A DNA stretch of 64,000 nucleotides from JANYHF01 sp963732765 (GTDB lineage: Bacteria; Pseudomonadota; Alphaproteobacteria; Rhizobiales; Hyphomicrobiaceae), in NCBI GenBank assembly GCA_963732765.1, contig CAVTAS010000008.1:1-64000 (forward strand), given 5' to 3'. The position numbers were made by a program, and so were the translations under genes. Positions 26,606 through 36,907 of this stretch are shown here, in pieces. The notes under the pieces are model-generated. The model was not told where the DNA came from. It searched no databases and saw only the letters and a list, made by a program, of their open reading frames with translations. Position 1 is the stretch's first letter; each line of letters begins with the position of its first letter.

Positions 26606-28344
26606 ATGGCCAAAAGCACTCCTCCCTCGGGCACAGAGCCGGCGACATCCGCCGCCAAACCCTACACGGTCCTCGCCCGCAAATACCGGCCGCAGACCTT
26701 TGCCGATCTGATCGGGCAGGAGGCGATGGTGCGCACGCTGCGCAATGCCTTCGCCACCGGCCGCATCGCGCAAGGCTACATGCTCACCGGCGTACGCGGC
26801 GTCGGCAAGACCACCACGGCCCGCATTCTGGCGCGTGCTTTGAATTACTCCGTGACCGGCAAGAGCAGATGGCCCAACCATCGACATGCGCGACCTCGGC
26901 GAGCATTGCCAGGCCATCATGGAGAGCCGCCACCCCGACGTGATCGAGATGGACGCAGCCTCCAATACCGGCATCGATTCCATCCGCGAGGTGACGGAGA
27001 GCGCGCGCTACCGGCCGATTTCGGCGCGCATGAAAGTGTTCATCATCGACGAAGTGCACATGCTCTCGAAGGGCGCGTTCAACGCGCTCTTGAAGACGCT
27101 GGAAGAGCCGCCCGAGCACGTGAAATTCATCTTCGCGACGACGGAAATCCGCAAGGTGCCGGTGACGGTGCTGTCGCGCTGCCAGCGCTTCGATCTGCGC
27201 CGCGTTGATATTCCAACGTTGTCGGCGCATTTCAAAGGCATCGCGGCCAAGGAAGGCATGACCATCGCCGACGACGCGGTGCTGCAAATCGCGCGCGTTG
27301 CCGAAGGATCGGTGCGCGACGGGCTGTCGATCCTCGATCAGGCTTTTGCCAGCGCTACTGGACCGGTCGAAGCCGTGGCCGTGCGTGCCATGCTCGGCCT
27401 TTCGGATCGCAGCCGGATCTTCCCGCTGTTGGAGGCTGCGCTCACCGGCAACGCCAAGCAGGCGCTCTTGGAGTTCGGTGCGCTGCACCATGACGGCGCC
27501 GACCCAGTGCAGGTGCTGGCCGACCTCGCCGAGACGGTGCACATCGCCTCGCGCATCCGCGTCGGTGGGACCGATGCGGCGACCGACACGTTGTCAGCGG
27601 AGGATATCAAGGCGGCGGCCGCCTTCGCCGAGCGGCTTGGTCTGGCGCGTTTGTCGCGGGCTTGGCAGATGTTGCTGAAGGGATTGGAGGAAGCCGGTCG
27701 CGCGCCCGATCCGGCCGCAGCGGTCGACATGGTGCTGATCCGTATGGCGCACATGGCGAGCCTGCCGGCGCCGGAGGATCTGGCGCGGCGGCTCAAGGGG
27801 CTGAAGGCCGAAGACGCGGGAGCGCAGCAAGCCGGCGCTGCAAACTCAGCCGTCCGGACCGCAGGCGGCCACGCGCCCGCAAAGCCAGATCCGGATGGCG
27901 GCAACCTCGCAGGTGCGTGCTGCGCCGGCCGCCGATCCTGTTGTGCCACCCAAGCCGCTGTTCACGACGTTCCCCGAGTTGGTCGCCTTTGTCGGCGAGA
28001 AGCGCGACGTCAATCTGCGCATCGACCTGGAAGATAAGGTGCGACTGGTGCGCTTCGAGCCGCCGAATATCGAACTCAGTCTTACGGCGGATGCGCCACC
28101 GTCGTTGCCGGGGGACCTGGCAACCAAGTTGGGAAAATGGACCGGCCAACGTTGGGTCGTGACCCTGTCGCGCGAGCTAGGCGCCCAGCCATTGGGCGAG
28201 GTGCGCCGGCAACATGAACTTGCGGAACGGCAGAAAGTCAGCGCCGACCCGCTCTTGACCCGCATCCTCAAGGAGTTTCCGGGCGCCGAGATCACCAGCG
28301 TGCGGCCGTTGGGCACCGATAAGGATGGGGACATCACCCCCTGA
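26606..28344 (+). CDS. dnaX: DNA polymerase III subunit gamma/tau, two frame changes
   Basis: Clamp-loader ATPase subunit, about 579 aa once two single-base shifts are bridged. Frame 1 (from ATG 26606) has YTVLARKYRPQTFADLIGQE and Walker A GVRGVGKTTTARILARALN. Around 26861-26870 the frame must skip one base to continue DGPTIDMRDLGEHCQAIMES, MDAASNTGIDSIREV and Walker B VFIIDEVHMLSKGAFNALLKTLEEPPE. A second +1 shift falls in the linker at about 27800-27840 before the C-terminal domain (PKPLFTTFPELVAFVGEKRD). Both look like single extra bases. The gene is essential, so consensus error is likelier than inactivation, although the second site lies where some bacteria make the short gamma form. Confidence 0.87.
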
Positions 28345-28393
28345 CTTCAGGCATTATTGCCAGCGTGATTCGGAGCGGAATGGGGACACGGGC

Positions 28394-28711
28394 ATGAATA
28401 TTCTCAACGTCATCAAACAGGTCGGCGAGCTGCAGGGCAAGATGCAGGCCGTGCAGGCGGAGCTGGAAACGCTGGAGTTCCAAGGCGAGTCGGGCGCCGG
28501 CATGGTCAAGGTCACGCTGTCGGGCAAGAATGATCTGCGCCGTATCGAGATCGATCCCAGCCTCATGAAGGCGGGCGAAGCCGACATCCTGGAGGACCTG
28601 ATCGCCGCCGCGTTCAAGGACGCGCGCGTCAAAGTCAACGCCACCGCGCAGGAAAAAATGTCGTCGGTAACCGCCGGCCTGCCGATCCCGCCGGGATTGA
28701 AATTGTTTTAA
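28394..28711 (+). CDS. Nucleoid-associated protein, YbaB/EbfC family
   Basis: A 105-aa protein. Start ATG 28394 is chosen because the family begins with a helix of the type MNILNVIKQVGELQGKMQAV; the conserved beta region MVKVTLSGKNDLRRIEIDPSLM follows, and it ends in GLPIPPGLKLF. YbaB dimers bind DNA. The dnaX-ybaB-recR order is widely conserved and supports all three calls. Confidence 0.93.
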   Translation: MNILNVIKQVGELQGKMQAVQAELETLEFQGESGAGMVKVTLSGKNDLRRIEIDPSLMKAGEADILEDLIAAAFKDARVKVNATAQEKMSSVTAGLPIPPGLKLF

Positions 28712-28738
28712 GGGCATGAACCGTGCACAATAGAACCG

Positions 28739-28866
28739 TCGTCATCCCGGCGACGGCCGGGACTTGCCCGAGCCGCAGCACTGGACGGTCGAAAGTACGT
28801 GCAGCGGAGTTTGCGCGGTCGACGAGGGCGATCTTGGGCCGGGCAGGTCCGGCCCGCCGGGATGAC
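28739..28866. repeat. Inverted repeat with GTCATCCCGG ends between ybaB and recR
   Basis: The segment opens with GTCATCCCGGCGACGGCCGG and closes with GGCCCGCCGGGATGAC, so its ends are complementary and it could fold as a long stem. Such GTCATCCCGGC-type palindromes are common dispersed intergenic repeats in alphaproteobacteria. Confidence 0.65.
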
Positions 28867-28898
28867 GAACTGCGCAAATCTGTGTAAGGGCAAGATAA

Positions 28899-29504
28899 AT
28901 GTCTCGTAAACTGGCCGGCAGCGAAATCGAAAGGCTGATCCAGCTCCTGGCGCGGCTGCCGGGGCTGGGACCGCGCTCGGCACGCAAGGCGGCGCTGGCG
29001 CTGATCAAGAAGCGCGAGGAATTGCTACTGCCACTTGCCGCCGCCATGGGCGATGTGGCGCGGACCATCTCCGTCTGCAGTATCTGCGGCAATGTCGACA
29101 CGCTCGATCCGTGCACGTTGTGCAGGGACGAGAAACGCGATCGCTCCCTGATCGTCGTCGTCGAGGAGGTCGGCGATCTGTGGGCGCTGGAGCGGGCGAG
29201 CGCCGTCAAGGGACGCTATCACGTGCTGGGCGGTCGGCTGTCGCCCCTGGATGGGGTGGGCCCGGAGGATCTCGGCATCGACCGGCTGGTGGCGCGCTCG
29301 CGCGACCCCGAGGTGGTCGAGGTGCTGCTAGCGCTCAATGCGACCGTTGAAGGTCAGTCGACTGCTCATTATCTGATGGATGCGCTGGCCCGCCCCGGCC
29401 TGACGGTGTCGCGCATCGCACACGGCGTGCCGGTCGGCGGCGAACTCGACTATCTCGACGATGGCACGCTGGCGGCGGCGGTGAAGTCGCGACGGCCGGC
29501 GTGA
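28899..29504 (+). CDS. recR: Recombination mediator protein RecR
   Basis: A 201-aa protein acting with RecF/RecO to load RecA at gaps. The N-terminal helix-hairpin-helix (IERLIQLLARLPGLGPRSARKAAL) is followed by a four-cysteine zinc motif (CSICGNVDTLDPCTLC, residues about 54-69) and a Toprim domain (SLIVVVEEVGDLWALERA, YHVLGGRLSPLDGVGP). Length is typical. Last gene of the dnaX-ybaB-recR block. Confidence 0.96.
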   Translation: MSRKLAGSEIERLIQLLARLPGLGPRSARKAALALIKKREELLLPLAAAMGDVARTISVCSICGNVDTLDPCTLCRDEKRDRSLIVVVEEVGDLWALERASAVKGRYHVLGGRLSPLDGVGPEDLGIDRLVARSRDPEVVEVLLALNATVEGQSTAHYLMDALARPGLTVSRIAHGVPVGGELDYLDDGTLAAAVKSRRPA

Positions 29505-29511
29505 AGAAATG

Positions 29512-29560
29512 GGCATCAGGCATCGGGCATCAAATGGTGAGATGCCTGATGCCTGATGCC
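29512..29560. terminator. Bidirectional hairpin between recR and tadC
   Basis: A 20-bp stem with one wobble: 29512-29531 pairs with 29541-29560 around AAATGGTGA. Each arm is itself made of the near-repeat GGCATCAGGCATC. It sits in the 63-bp gap between convergent genes, fitting a shared terminator, although no long T run follows on either strand. Confidence 0.6.
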
Positions 29561-29567
29561 AAACCCC

Positions 29568-30548
29568 CTATTTGCCCTTCTGCAGATTGAAGTACTGGAT
29601 CGCAGCGGGGCCGATGATGACGGCAAACAGCACCGGCAGGTTGAACACGATCATCGGTACTGTCAGTTTCGGCGGCAGCGCGGCGGCCTTCTTTTCGGCG
29701 GCGGCCATGCGCAGCTCGCGGTTTTCCTTGGCCATCACGCGCAGCGCCTGGCTAACCGGGGTACCGTAGCGCTCGGCCTGCTGCAGGCTCATGCAAACCG
29801 CCTTGATGGTGGGCACGCCGGTGCGCTTGGCGAGATTCTCGAACGCCAGCTTACGGTCGCTGAGGTAGCTGAGTTCGGCCGTGGTCAGATGCATTTCCTC
29901 GGCCAGTTCGACCGACGAATTCTGCAGCTCCTTGGCGACCTTGCCGAAGGCAGCTTCCGTCGACATGCCCGACTGCACGCAAATCAGCAGAAGGTCGAGC
30001 GCATCGGGGAAGGCGTGCTGCAGCGCGGTCTGACGGCGGGTGATGATGTTCTGAATGAAGACGTTCGGCAGATAGAAGCCGATGTAGCCGCCGACCAGTG
30101 ACATGCCGATGCGGGCGAGCACCGGATAGCCATGGTCGTTGTAGAGGAACAAGTAACTGACCGTCGCCGCCAGCGTGATGATCGGGGCGGCCATGCGGAA
30201 GAACACGAAGGCGACCATCGGTGCATGCCCGCGCAGGCCGGCCATTTTCAGCTTGTCCTTGACCTCTTCGGTCTCGAAGGTCTGGCGCAGGTTCAGCTGC
30301 TCGACGATCTGCGTCATCAGTCCCTTGGACGAGTGGCGCAGCCGCGTGCGGTCTCCGCCGGTCAGCTCGCTGACGCGGCTGGTCCGCATCTTGTCGCGTT
30401 CGACCGCCATGACCTTCATGCGCGCGTTGACCTTGTCGCGCGACAGGGCCGGAATTGCGATTGTAATCACGGTCGCGAAGGCGGCGATCGACGCCAGTAC
30501 CATAAAGCCGATCTGCGGCGTGATGATCAGTTCAAGCAGGTCCATCAT
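29568..30548 (-). CDS. tadC: Tad pilus inner-membrane platform protein TadC
   Basis: A 326-aa GspF/T2SF-domain protein with membrane segments near the N-terminus, around residues 118-160 and at the C-terminus. Conserved cytoplasmic part: ALQHAFPDALDLLLICVQSGMSTEAAFGKVAKEL and MSLQQAERYGTPVSQALRVMAKE. It forms the inner-membrane assembly platform with TadB for Flp pilus extrusion. Last gene of the minus-strand tad operon. Two adjacent ATGs (30548, 30545) could start it. Confidence 0.93.
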   Translation of the reverse strand: MMDLLELIITPQIGFMVLASIAAFATVITIAIPALSRDKVNARMKVMAVERDKMRTSRVSELTGGDRTRLRHSSKGLMTQIVEQLNLRQTFETEEVKDKLKMAGLRGHAPMVAFVFFRMAAPIITLAATVSYLFLYNDHGYPVLARIGMSLVGGYIGFYLPNVFIQNIITRRQTALQHAFPDALDLLLICVQSGMSTEAAFGKVAKELQNSSVELAEEMHLTTAELSYLSDRKLAFENLAKRTGVPTIKAVCMSLQQAERYGTPVSQALRVMAKENRELRMAAAEKKAAALPPKLTVPMIVFNLPVLFAVIIGPAAIQYFNLQKGK

Positions 30549-30602
30549 GGCAGTGCCTCACGTGGGCGGGACCGCCGCAGCGGCCCGCCTCTCAAGTTCG
30601 GA

Positions 30603-31589
30603 TCAATATTTGAAGTTGACCATCTGGCGCATCACAACCACGCCGCAAGTCATCCAGAAGGCAGCCACCGCCAGGATGATGTGGCCCAGTTTTTCCGTAA
30701 ACAGCAGCATGATATAGGCCGGAGACGTCATATAGACCATGATCATGACGACGAACGGCAGGCCGCCCAGAATGGCCGCCGAGGCCTTGGCTTCGCCCGA
30801 CAGCGCCGCGACTTTGGCCGCCAGCATCTTGCGCGAGCGCAACACGCCCGAAAGGTTGCCGAGGGCTTCTGCGAGGTTACCGCCCGACTGCTGCTGAATA
30901 GAGACCACGATCGAGAAGAAGTTCACGTCCGACAGCGGCATGCTTTCCAGCATACGGTCGAAGCATTCCTGCAACGGGATGCCGAGCTTTTGACCTTCCA
31001 CCAGATCGACGAACTCCCCCTTCACCGGCTCGGGGCTTTCGCGCGCGATGATGGCCAGGCACTCGTTCAGCGGCAGGCCGGTCTTGACGCCGCGCACGAT
31101 CACGTCGATGGCGTTGGCGAACTCGTTGGTGAACTTGGCCTGGCGGCGTTTGGCCAGAAAGCGCAGGATCCAGCGCGGCAGACCCATGCCCGCGGCAAAG
31201 CCGATCAAGGCCGCCGTCACGAAGCTCAGACCACCGACCAGCGCGACCACAAAGCCGATCGCGCCCATGATGCCGCTGGCCATGTGGAACTGTTCCGGCG
31301 AGGCGGCCAGCCCAGCCTGGATCAGCTTGGTCTTCAGCGTCAACTTCTTGCCGGCGGCGCGCTTCTGGTCGGCGTACTTCAGCGTGTCCGTGACCTGCTT
31401 GCGCCGGTCGTCGAGCTTGTCCTGCCGCGTGCCGACCCGGTTAGCCTTGCCCTTGGCGAGCGCGTCCAACCGCTTTTCCGAGCGGTGTTCGCCGGTCACC
31501 AGCGGCGACACCGCAACGTAAGCCAGCAAGCCGACGGCCAGTGCGACAAGGCCGATGAGGAGAATGAAGTTGACGTCGACGTTAGGCAT
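30603..31589 (-). CDS. tadB: Tad pilus inner-membrane platform protein TadB
   Basis: A 328-aa T2SF-domain protein. An N-terminal helix (VNFILLIGLVALAVGLLAYVAV) and paired helices near residues 110-145 precede the family block FTNEFANAIDVIVRGVKTGLPLNECL and VNFFSIVVSIQQQSGGNLAEALGNLS. Its start overlaps the 3' end of cpaF by 8 bp. Works with TadC and the ATPase CpaF. Confidence 0.93.
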   Translation of the reverse strand: MPNVDVNFILLIGLVALAVGLLAYVAVSPLVTGEHRSEKRLDALAKGKANRVGTRQDKLDDRRKQVTDTLKYADQKRAAGKKLTLKTKLIQAGLAASPEQFHMASGIMGAIGFVVALVGGLSFVTAALIGFAAGMGLPRWILRFLAKRRQAKFTNEFANAIDVIVRGVKTGLPLNECLAIIARESPEPVKGEFVDLVEGQKLGIPLQECFDRMLESMPLSDVNFFSIVVSIQQQSGGNLAEALGNLSGVLRSRKMLAAKVAALSGEAKASAAILGGLPFVVMIMVYMTSPAYIMLLFTEKLGHIILAVAAFWMTCGVVVMRQMVNFKY

Positions 31590-33142
31590 TCTTCTCTCCC
31601 ATGGGCGAGCCGTCGATGTCGCTGACTTCGGAGGCTGCCAGGGCTTCGGCGAGGCGTGCTTCTTCGCCGTAGTAGCTGGCGCGCTCCCAGAAGCGCGGAC
31701 GAGCGATGCCGGTGGAACGATGGCGGCCGATCAGCTTGCCGTTGGCGTCTTCGCCGGTCACGTCGTAGACGATGATGTTCTGCAGCGTGACGACATCGCC
31801 TTCCATGCCCAGCACTTCGGTGATGTGCGTGATGCGGCGCGAACCGTCGCGCAGGCGCGAGGCCTGCACGATGACGTCGACCGAACCGACGATCATTTCA
31901 CGGATGGTCTTGGAGGGAAGCGCGAAGCCGCCCATCATGATCATCGATTCCATACGGGAGATGGCTTCGCGCGGGCTGTTGCTGTGCAACGTTCCCATCG
32001 AACCGTCATGGCCCGTGTTCATGGCCTGGAGAAGATCGAAGCACTCCGGGCCACGGACTTCGCCGACGATGATGCGTTCAGGACGCATACGCAGGCAGTT
32101 CTTGACGAGATCACGCATGGTGATCTGGCCTTCGCCTTCCAGATTCGGCGGACGGGTTTCCAGGCGCACCACGTGAGGCTGCTGCAGCTGAAGCTCAGCG
32201 GAGTCCTCGCAGGTGATGATGCGCTCTTCCATATCGATCGAGCCGGTGAGGCAGTTGAGCAAGGTGGTCTTGCCCGAACCGGTGCCGCCCGAGATGATGA
32301 TGTTGCAACGTACCCGGCCGATGATCTCGAGGATGGTTTTGGCTTCCGGCGAGATCGAGCCGAACTTCATCAGCTGGGTGAGTGTCAGCTTGTCTTTCTT
32401 GAACTTACGAATGGTGAGCGCGGGGCCATCGATCGCCAGCGGCGGGGCGATGACGTTGACGCGCGAACCGTCCGGCAAGCGGGCGTCGCAGATCGGGGCT
32501 GGATTCGTCGACGCGCCGGCCAACCTGGCTGACGATGCGCTGGCAGATGTTCATCAGCTGCGCATTGTCGGCAAAGCGGATGTTGGTCTGTTCGACCTTG
32601 CCGCCGACTTCGATGAAGGTGACGCCGGCGCCGTTGACCATGATGTCGGCGATGTCGTCGCGCGCCAGCAGGGGTTCGAGCGGGCCGTAGCCGAGCACGT
32701 CGTTGCAGATGTCCTCGAGCAGTTCTTCCTGCTCGGCAATCGACATCACGACGTTCTTGACCTGGATGATCTCCGAGACGATGTCGCGGATCTCTTCGCG
32801 CGCCGCGTCAGCATCGAGCTTAGCCAGCTGCGTAAGGTCGATGGTGTCGATCAGCGCATTAAAGACGGTGGTCTTAATGTCGTAGTACTCCTCGGAGTGC
32901 TTGCGTTCGACGGGCTTGGGCTTGGCCGGTTCGGCAGGACGCGCAGCAATGGCGTCAGCCTTGCCCTTGGCAGCCATCTCGGCGGGATTGGGACGCCCTG
33001 CCGACTGCGGGGCCGCCTTGGGGGCGGCCTGCGTCATCGGCTTGGGCGCTTCCTTGCTTCCAGCCGCCGGCGGCAGCGCTGTCGGCGCAGGGCCGGCGCG
33101 CTTGACCGGCGGAAGCTGGCCACTGTTACGTTTGCCAAACAT
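31582..33142 (-). CDS. cpaF: Tad pilus assembly ATPase CpaF/TadA, one frame change
   Basis: The secretion ATPase that powers Flp pilus assembly, about 520 aa across one frame change. The N-terminal frame (33142 down) has a Pro/Ala-rich leader, then HSEEYYDIKTTVFNALIDTI and LGYGPLEPLLARDDIADIMVNG. At about 32492-32500 the CCCC run appears one base too long; removing it joins VDESSP to ICDARLPDGSRVNVIAPPLA. The second frame has Walker A ISGGTGSGKTTLLN, TCEDSAELQL and GEVRGPECFDLLQAMNTGHDGS. Both parts are fully conserved, so a consensus error is likely. Confidence 0.92.
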
Positions 33143-33147
33143 GGACC

Positions 33148-34488
33148 TTAAGCTCCCGCTCTCTTCTTGTTGAAGCGCGCCAGCAGAGGCGCCAGCATCG
33201 ACTTCTGTTCAACCTTGGGTGCAGCCTGGTTGGTCAGTGTGTAGGCGAGCGAGCGGAAGTGCTCGGCCGCCTTCGATTTGGCCGAGAGTTCCTCGACCAT
33301 CTGGCCGTTGTTGGCGGCCAGACCGAAGGTCTCGGCATCGAACTCGATGCAGGTGCGCGGCGTCAGGCTGAGCGCCTCACCGAATTCCTTGGCCGAAATC
33401 TCGGGACGCTTGGGCATGCCCGTGAAGTTCAACACCAGGTGGGGCGGCTTGTCGTTCTTGCGCGCCGACTTCAGCAGATCGACCAGGTTCTTGGCGTTGC
33501 GCAGGTTGGCAAGATCGGGCACCGCGGTGATCACGATCTGGTCGGCCTGCATCAGCACCTGCTTGGCCCAGGGGGTCCAGAGGTGCGGCACGTCGATGGC
33601 GACATGCGGTACGTTCTGGCGCACCACGTCGAGCACCCATTCAAACGCCTGCGGATCGATTTCGTAGTTGCGGTCGAGCACGCTCGGGGCCGCAAACAGG
33701 CTGAGATGATCCGTGCACTTGGCCAACAAGCGATCGAGCAGCACTTCGTCGAGACGCTCGGGGCTGGCCAGAGCGTCGGCGATGCCCTGGGCCGGGTCCT
33801 GGTTGAAGTCGAGCCCGGCGGTGCCGAACGGCAGGTCGAGATCGGCGATGCAGACGTTGCTCTGCAGGATGCGGCTCATCACCCATGCAGTGTTGTGGCA
33901 GACGGTGGACGAGCCCACGCCTCCCTTGGCGCCGACAAAGGCGACCATCTGGCCGACCGGATCGGTTTCCGGGTCCGCATACAGATTGGAGATGCTCTCC
34001 ATCAGATAGAGCGGCGAAATCGGCGCGACCAGATACTCGCTGACGCCGCGGCGCAGCAACTCGCGATAGAGCAGCACGTCGTTGCTATGGCCGATCATGA
34101 CCACGCGGGTGCCGCTGTCGCAATGCTCGGCCAGCTGGTCCATGGCGGCCAGCATCGAGTTGCGGTCCAACATCGACTCCAGGATCACCAGGTTTGGCGA
34201 CGGGTTTTCCTGGAAGTGCGCGATGGCCGCATAGATGCCACCCATATGGATGCCCACATGAGCCTTGGCCAGCCGGCGATCTTCGCTCGCCCCTTGCACC
34301 ACTTGCGCGGTGACCGGCTGCTCGCAGAAGGCCTGGATGGCGATGCGCGGGATCGGCCGCGCACGCTCGTGGTTCTCGTGGACGCCCTGGGCCTCGTGGT
34401 ACGCCTCGGGGCCCTGCTGATGGTCGAGACTGTCCGGCAGCATCTGCTCGCCGACGATCAGGCTCTGAGAATTGAATGTGTTGCTCAT
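33148..34488 (-). CDS. cpaE: Tad pilus localisation protein CpaE/TadZ
   Basis: A 446-aa ParA/MinD-superfamily protein that places the pilus machine. Residues about 95-165 form a receiver-like domain (NLVILESMLDRNSMLAAMDQ, TRVVMIGHSNDVLLYREL). The ATPase domain follows with a deviant Walker A FVGAKGGVGSSTVCHNTA (K then GG, S-S-T in place of K-T), plus CIADLDLPFGTAGLDFNQ. The start overlaps the cpaD stop by one base (TAATG). Five bp separate it from cpaF. Confidence 0.92.
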   Translation of the reverse strand: MSNTFNSQSLIVGEQMLPDSLDHQQGPEAYHEAQGVHENHERARPIPRIAIQAFCEQPVTAQVVQGASEDRRLAKAHVGIHMGGIYAAIAHFQENPSPNLVILESMLDRNSMLAAMDQLAEHCDSGTRVVMIGHSNDVLLYRELLRRGVSEYLVAPISPLYLMESISNLYADPETDPVGQMVAFVGAKGGVGSSTVCHNTAWVMSRILQSNVCIADLDLPFGTAGLDFNQDPAQGIADALASPERLDEVLLDRLLAKCTDHLSLFAAPSVLDRNYEIDPQAFEWVLDVVRQNVPHVAIDVPHLWTPWAKQVLMQADQIVITAVPDLANLRNAKNLVDLLKSARKNDKPPHLVLNFTGMPKRPEISAKEFGEALSLTPRTCIEFDAETFGLAANNGQMVEELSAKSKAAEHFRSLAYTLTNQAAPKVEQKSMLAPLLARFNKKRAGA

Positions 34489-35210
34489 TATTTCTTCGCC
34501 ACGTCGCTAACGTTGCCCTGCTCATTGACCGTCGTCGTATCGCCAGTCGTCTTTTCACCGCTGCGCCAGGCGCGGTACACGAAGTCCCTGCGATCGCCCT
34601 CAGACCAGTCGACCTGGTCGCGCGGCGTCTTGAGATCGCGCGGGTTGGCGATCATGGCGGCCAAATTGTGCTGCGCCGAGCAGCCAAAGTTGCCGTACAT
34701 GTCGTTCTGGTCGTTTTCCGCGAGGTTCTCATGCCATTCGCCGCACTTCGGTCCATGAGCGATGTAGCGTGCAAAAGAAACCTTTACGCCGGGTTGATTT
34801 CCGTCGTAGCGGCTGATCTCGACGGCGCCCACTGGCACTCCAGCCTCGATCAAGATGTCGCGCAGATCGCTGAGCGCGGCACGGTTGTTGCCTGCAACGG
34901 TCATCTTGCCGATGCTCTCGTTGCGCCACAGCCCGACGAAATGGCGGACCCGCTCCTTCTGGTAGGTGTTCAGGCCGTGCGCCGAAGCGGGGGCCACCAG
35001 GGCCATCGAAGTACGTGCCTTTTCGATCTCGATCGGGTGGCGCTCCTCGACGGTCTGCAGCGGCTGGGTCAGGGCTGCGGTGTGTTCATACTGTTGCCGG
35101 TGTCCGCAGCCGGCGACGCCAATGGCGAGCACCGAGACGGCCAAGAGGCGAAGGCTGGCGACCTTAAGGCTCGCGCCGAGTGAGCCGGGCATGTTCAGTT
35201 GGTGCATCAT
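34488..35210 (-). CDS. cpaD: Tad pilus lipoprotein CpaD
   Basis: A 240-aa outer-membrane-linked lipoprotein of the Tad apparatus. A signal sequence (LRLLAVSVLAIGVAGC) has the lipobox cysteine at about residue 35. The family region contains HPIEIEKARTSMAL, GNNRAALSDLRDILIEAGV and FGCSAQHNLAAMIANPRDL. Lies between cpaC and cpaE as in Caulobacter. Starts at ATG 35210 or the following ATG. Confidence 0.92.
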   Translation of the reverse strand: MMHQLNMPGSLGASLKVASLRLLAVSVLAIGVAGCGHRQQYEHTAALTQPLQTVEERHPIEIEKARTSMALVAPASAHGLNTYQKERVRHFVGLWRNESIGKMTVAGNNRAALSDLRDILIEAGVPVGAVEISRYDGNQPGVKVSFARYIAHGPKCGEWHENLAENDQNDMYGNFGCSAQHNLAAMIANPRDLKTPRDQVDWSEGDRRDFVYRAWRSGEKTTGDTTTVNEQGNVSDVAKK

Positions 35211-35233
35211 GATCGTTCTCCATCCACCCGTGC

Positions 35234-36844
35234 TTACTCGACGATGAAACCGTAGTTGCCGTGATATTTGCCTTGCGGAACCTTCTAGACTTCTTGCCGT
35301 AGACGCGATTCAACTGACCGATCAGCGTGGCCTGGGTATCGGTGCCGGCGTCAAGATTGTCGGTGGGCAGATTGAGCTTGTCGCGACCGACCGCGTTGAC
35401 CATGTAGGGCGTGACGATCACCATCAGCTCCGACTCTTTCTTCAAGAAAGTCGCGACTGCGGAACAGCGATCCAAGCACCGGCAGAGTCTTCAAGCCAGG
35501 CACTCCATCAATGTTCTGGCGTGTATCGTCCGAGATAAGGCCGCCGATGACCAATGACCCGCCACTTGGAAGTTCAACCGTAGTGTTAGCACGGCGTACT
35601 TTAAGAGCAGGGATAGTGATCGACGAGAGTGTGATCGCGCCTTCATTGGAAAGTTCGCTGACTTCAGTCGAAACCTTCAGATTTATACGACCCTCGGACA
35701 ACACCAAAGGCGAGAATGAAAGGCTGACACCAAAAGGCTTGAACTGAATACTGATCGCGCCGTTGTTGCTTTGCCCAACGGGAACCGGGAACTCGCCACC
35801 TGCCAGGAACGCCGCCGTCTCGCCGGAGATCGCAGTGAGCGTCGGCTCTGCAAGTGTCTTCATCAGGCCGGTGCGCTCAAAGGCTTCCAGCGTAGATGCG
35901 AGACAGTTTATCGGTCCAGTTGGTGCGAATGGCGTTCCAGCATTACCAACTCTTGGCCCTGAAGTATTTGATATGCTGCCAGGGCTGAGCGAACCGGCGA
36001 TCGTCGACGGCATAGCGCACGATCCAAGATTGTTTGACGGCCCGACAACACCGGAAAGGAAGCTATTCTTTCCGTTGGCAGCTGAAACCGGGAAAGCCAA
36101 GTTGGAGCCGAGTTGCAGAGCAGTATCGCCAATGCTGACGTTGTTCCAGTTTATGCCGAGGCGCTTAATTGCGGTTCGCTGCGAAACCTCCGCGACCGTG
36201 ACCTTGAGCATCACCTGCTCCTTGGCCTCTACGCGCAGCAGGTTCACTACTTTTGCATTCGACGCCGCATTGCCTTCGGCCGGACGCTGCATGAAGCGGG
36301 CGGCGATCTCGGACGCCTTGGCGCTATCGGCCGGGTTCGGAACCGAGCCCGAAAGCACGATGGTGTCGTTGATGACTTCAGAATTGATATGCGCGCCGGG
36401 GATCAGGCGCTCCATCATGCGGTCGAACACTTGCATGTCGCGCTCGATGCGCACTTCCAGGGTCAGCACCTGCTCGCCGTTCTCGTCGAAGAAGAAGACG
36501 TTGGCGTCTCCCATCTTCTTGCCGATCAGGAACACGCGGTTCGAGGTCTGAACCACCGCGTCGAGGTTGACCGGGTTGGAGACCACCACGTCCTTGAGGT
36601 CGCGCGGCAGCTCGATCACCATCGACTTGTCGAGGCCGATCACGATCTGCCGCGTCGCCGGCAGCTTCTCGTTGAAGCCGATGCGCAGCAGGCCGGTATG
36701 GTTGACGTCGGCATTTGCGCCGCCGGCCAGGGCAACGCCGGCGCCAACCGTAGCAGTGGCCAGTGCAGGCAGCGCCGCCAGGCCGATCATCGCGATGGCA
36801 GACCAGGTCTTGGCCGCTCGCGTCAGGGGAATGTTCTTGCTCAT
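35234..36844 (-). CDS. cpaC: Tad pilus outer-membrane secretin CpaC, two frame changes
   Basis: Secretin forming the outer-membrane pore, about 536 aa. It has an N-terminal signal sequence, the T2SS-associated N domain (GLDKSMVIELPRDLKDVVVS), a BON-like region, and the secretin core (GLMKTLAEPTLTAISGETAAFLAGGEFPVPVG; VELPSGGSLVIGGLISDD). At about 35444-35452 one extra base in a TTT run breaks the frame; beyond it LKKESELMVIVTPYMVNAVG restores the conserved end. Near 35279-35292 a second, opposite change is needed so that VPQGKYHGNYGFIVE ends at 35234. The two nearly cancel. CpaC is needed for the pilus, so errors are likelier than decay. Confidence 0.88.
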
Positions 36845-36907
36845 CGAGAAGTACCTTTGGGAAGTGCCCGTTTCAGGCTCAGCTGGCGTATCAGGTGGGG
36901 GCGTTGA

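Noticed and set aside
26606..28344. dnaX as a true pseudogene
   Set aside because: The clamp loader is essential and all motifs survive on both sides of each one-base break; sequence error is simpler.
29556..32532. Long plus-strand frames opposite tadC, tadB and cpaF
   Set aside because: They mirror well-identified tad genes; translations are His/Asp/Arg-rich shadows.
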